Shown here in pieces: positions 61,721 to 64,000 of a stretch of DNA of 64,000 nucleotides. The notes below the pieces were generated by a model, which was given only the letters and a program-made list of their open reading frames with translations, did not search any database and was not told the DNA's origin. Position 1 is the first letter of the stretch, and every line of letters starts with the position of its first letter. The stretch is from Chrysophaeum taylorii (lineage: Eukaryota > Sar > Pelagophyceae > Pelagomonadales > Pelagomonadaceae): the NCBI GenBank assembly GCA_029834535.1, contig JAQMWT010000021.1, positions 62,001 through 126,000 on the forward strand. Reading direction: 5' to 3'. The translations under genes were made by a program, and so were the position numbers.

Positions 61721-64000
61721 ATGGATGCCGAGGCCCTGGCCGCCTCGGCCATTCCCTGTCCCACGGAAATCGACTTGTCGCGGGTGTCCTTCGAGGCGAC
61801 GCGGTCCCCCGAACACGCGAAGCGTCTGCTGGCGGGGATGGAGGAGGAGGAGGAGGAGGAGGAGGAGAGCCGATCATTGATGGGGTTCGAGCGGATGAAA
61901 GAGGTGCTCGCGCTGCACGCGGCGTACATCCCCAACGTGAGCGCCTCGGAGATGCTGGGGAGCGGAGAGTACGAGTCGATCGCGATGGTGGACGCCTCGG
62001 GGAAGGCGGCTATCGGGTGTTGCACGTACCGCGCGCACAGCGGGAACGGACCGTCGTTTCTAGAATTGTCGCTGTTTTGCGTCGACGTCGCGTGCCAGGG
62101 GCGCGGGCTCGGGCAGCAGCTGATGCGTGCCCTCGAGCGCGTCGCGCAGGAGAAGCACGACAGTTCGTTGATTCTCGCGTACGCCGACAACTCGGCGTTC
62201 CCTTTTTTCCGGCGAATGGGGTTCACGCGGACTGTCTCGAACCCCAATTGGAAGCCAAAGGTGATCTGCTACAACGACGCCGTCGTGGTCGAAAAGGTGA
62301 TCGGAGCCGAAACCCGGCCAAAACCGATCCGGGTCGTCCAGTGCACCTCGGGGCGGCCGCGGTGTTACTGTCGCTCCGGACGGACTCGCGCGATCGAGCG
62401 CTACGATCCCGTCACGGGCGAGACGTTAGAGGTCTATTGCAGCGCCTCGGACGCCTCCCGGAAGCTCGGGCTCGCGGCCTGCAGCGTCACCCACGTCACC
62501 AACGGCCACGCTCACTCGGCGAAAGGCCACGTCTTCCGCTACGTCGAGGACTTGCCCTTCCTCACCGGAGGGGCGCGGCCGGTCGCGCGAGTGAACGTAG
62601 TCGACGACGAGGTTCGCGTATTGCGCGAGTACTCGAGTGCGCGAAACGCGGCCCGGAAAATATTTGGGGAAAAGAGTACCATGAATGGCCTCATCGGCGA
62701 GTGCTGCAACGGCTTTGTCGACGAGGTTGCCGGCCTCGTTTTTAGGTGGGCGGACGAGCGTATAAGACCGTGTTGGATTTGTCGCTCGTCCTGCGACGCC
62801 GACGCCCTCCTCCTCTGCGACGGCATGGCGGGCCGCTGCTGGTCGACGGCCCACATTCACTGTCTCGGCCTCGAAAAAGTCCCGGATGGCGACTGGTATT
62901 GCGAGTCCTGCGAGGCTCGCCGCGCGGCCGGCTACGATATGAGGAAAGCCGTGCCGCTCGGCCTTCCTCGCTTCTTTAGCGAAGAGACCCTGGCCAAGCG
63001 CCGCAGGGCGCTCGGTCTCATCACCGAGAACGTCAACTCGGTGCCTTCTTCTTCTTCTGCCTCGGAGGAGGAGGAGGAGGGGACTCCAGTGCTTCAGTTG
63101 GCGGACAAGCGGGTGGCTGCTTCTTCTTCCCTCGAAGAAGAAAAAGAAGAAGCGGACCGACCGGAACCAACAACAACGACAACAACAACAACAACAAAGG
63201 AGGTTTCTCCTGCCGCCGCCGACGACGACGACGATGCGCCACCGCGCAAAAAGCACAAGCCCTCGCGCCCCACCGCGCCGCTCGGCGACGAGGACGCGCG
63301 CTGCATCAAGAATGAGGACGTACCCGACGACGTACCCGCCGAGGAGGAGCCAGCGGCGAACGAGGTTGAAGTCGCCGAGGTGAAGATGGTGGAAGTCGCC
63401 CCCTTGCCACCGCCCGAGGAGGTCGCACCCAGTAACGACATCACTCCCAAGAAGAAGATAAAGAAGAAGAAGAAGAAGAAGAAGAATACCGAAGAAGTCG
63501 CGTCCAAGAAAAAGAAGAAGAAGAAGATCACGACTTCTGACGAGGAGGTCGCGGCCGAAAGTAAGAAGACCGAAGAGATCGCGCCGTCGTCGACGCCGCA
63601 GAAGAAAAAGAAGACGGAGGAAGGCGCCGAGATGCCCATTTTCTCGCCGTTGACGACGGCCGAAGAGTCTGGTCGCAAGATTAAGGTCCGATTGGAGAAT
63701 CCAAAACGATGCAAGTCCAAGTCGTGGGCCCGGTACGAGGTTTACAAGGTCGCGACGACGACTAAAGAGTACTTTGCGCTCGGCGGAACACGAGCAGATC
63801 TTGCCTACGACACTGCCAAGGGCTTTGTCGAGTTCGTCGCCGATCATAGCCCCAAAGAAGAAGAAGAGGCTTTCTGGCGGCCCGTGGGGTCGCCCTGCCG
63901 CATCAGCCATAACGACATGTGGTACTCGGGGAGAATCGTCGGATACGAGGACGCCAAGGCCACAATAGCCTACGACAACTACACAGGCTACGCCACCATC
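61721..64000 (+). CDS. GNAT acetyltransferase - NUMOD-like x2 - PHD finger - Tudor-like chromatin protein (3' end missing)
   Basis: ATG 61721; open for 760 codons to the window end. Domain order: (1) GNAT domain, about residues 60-200, with acetyl-CoA motif A QGRGLGQQLMRALE and FFRRMGFTRTVSN. (2) YCSASDASRKLGLAACSVTH plus AKGHVFRYVED (about 239-280), which looks like a NUMOD1-type DNA-binding module, and a second weaker copy YSSARNAARKIFGEKSTMNG (about 303-346). (3) A PHD finger from CWICRSSC through HIHCLGLEKVPDGDWYCESC (about 351-400). (4) A long Lys/Glu/Thr-rich linker from microsatellites. (5) A Tudor/Agenet-like segment (GSPCRISHNDMWYSGRIVGY) at the edge. Expected role: histone acetylation guided by a methyl-lysine reader and DNA-binding modules (inference). 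Confidence 0.78.
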   Translation, partial: MDAEALAASAIPCPTEIDLSRVSFEATRSPEHAKRLLAGMEEEEEEEEESRSLMGFERMKEVLALHAAYIPNVSASEMLGSGEYESIAMVDASGKAAIGCCTYRAHSGNGPSFLELSLFCVDVACQGRGLGQQLMRALERVAQEKHDSSLILAYADNSAFPFFRRMGFTRTVSNPNWKPKVICYNDAVVVEKVIGAETRPKPIRVVQCTSGRPRCYCRSGRTRAIERYDPVTGETLEVYCSASDASRKLGLAACSVTHVTNGHAHSAKGHVFRYVEDLPFLTGGARPVARVNVVDDEVRVLREYSSARNAARKIFGEKSTMNGLIGECCNGFVDEVAGLVFRWADERIRPCWICRSSCDADALLLCDGMAGRCWSTAHIHCLGLEKVPDGDWYCESCEARRAAGYDMRKAVPLGLPRFFSEETLAKRRRALGLITENVNSVPSSSSASEEEEEGTPVLQLADKRVAASSSLEEEKEEADRPEPTTTTTTTTTKEVSPAAADDDDDAPPRKKHKPSRPTAPLGDEDARCIKNEDVPDDVPAEEEPAANEVEVAEVKMVEVAPLPPPEEVAPSNDITPKKKIKKKKKKKKNTEEVASKKKKKKKITTSDEEVAAESKKTEEIAPSSTPQKKKKTEEGAEMPIFSPLTTAEESGRKIKVRLENPKRCKSKSWARYEVYKVATTTKEYFALGGTRADLAYDTAKGFVEFVADHSPKEEEEAFWRPVGSPCRISHNDMWYSGRIVGYEDAKATIAYDNYTGYATI

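Overview
This window is nuclear DNA of a compact, GC-rich microbial eukaryote. It contains GT-AG introns of about 42-66 bases, CPSF73, FANCM, CYFIP/Sra-1, a kinesin-14, a Dzip1-type ciliary domain, a PHD-finger acetyltransferase and Golgi-type sulfotransferases. There are no bacterial operons, Shine-Dalgarno sites, tRNA or rRNA genes, and no recognisable transposase. A PsbP-like protein and an AlgH-type protein make an alga, perhaps a stramenopile, the best guess. The lineage is inference, not proven.

Left part (1-25.5 kb): densely packed, strongly G/C-ending genes separated by tens to about 200 bases, many in divergent pairs. In order: kinesin-14 (-, runs off the left edge), TLC-domain membrane protein (+), short MTHFR-like oxidoreductase (-), mitochondrial-type membrane protein (-), small Pro-rich protein (+), FANCM helicase (-), Dzip1-N protein (-), small secreted/membrane protein (+), LRR_5 protein (+), two tandem sulfotransferases (-), RING E3 (-), Cys-rich secreted protein (-), CPSF73 (-) and CYFIP with a proline-rich tail (+). 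A cluster of MYB-type CCGTTG motifs lies between the last two.

Middle (25.5-42.6 kb): a 5.2-kb stretch of visibly lower GC with only weak gene candidates. It is followed by a very large multi-GAF gene (-), which I read as one 2,003-aa protein if a 24-base intron is real. Then come a small tail-anchored protein (+), a PsbP-like protein (-), an unknown coiled-coil protein (-) whose first intron starts in a hairpin, a low-GC repeat patch, a CheY-like receiver protein (-) and an AlgH/UPF0301 protein (+).

Right part (42.6-64 kb): a giant gene (+) occupying almost 16 kb. The long first exon encodes more than 4,500 residues of several repeat classes, including a near-identical 729-bp tandem repeat. 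I traced nine short introns that keep frame from this exon into kinesin-light-chain-like TPRs, giving a predicted 5,163-aa protein. After a gene-poor gap come an MFS transporter (-) and, divergent from it, a GNAT acetyltransferase fused to NUMOD-like modules, a PHD finger and a Tudor-like segment (+, runs off the right edge).

The genes do not form one pathway. Themes are cytoskeleton (kinesin, CYFIP, TPR giant, Dzip1), RNA/DNA processing (CPSF73, FANCM), chromatin (GNAT-PHD), sensing (GAF, receiver) and secretion (sulfotransferases). All identifications are from reading motifs; no database search was run.
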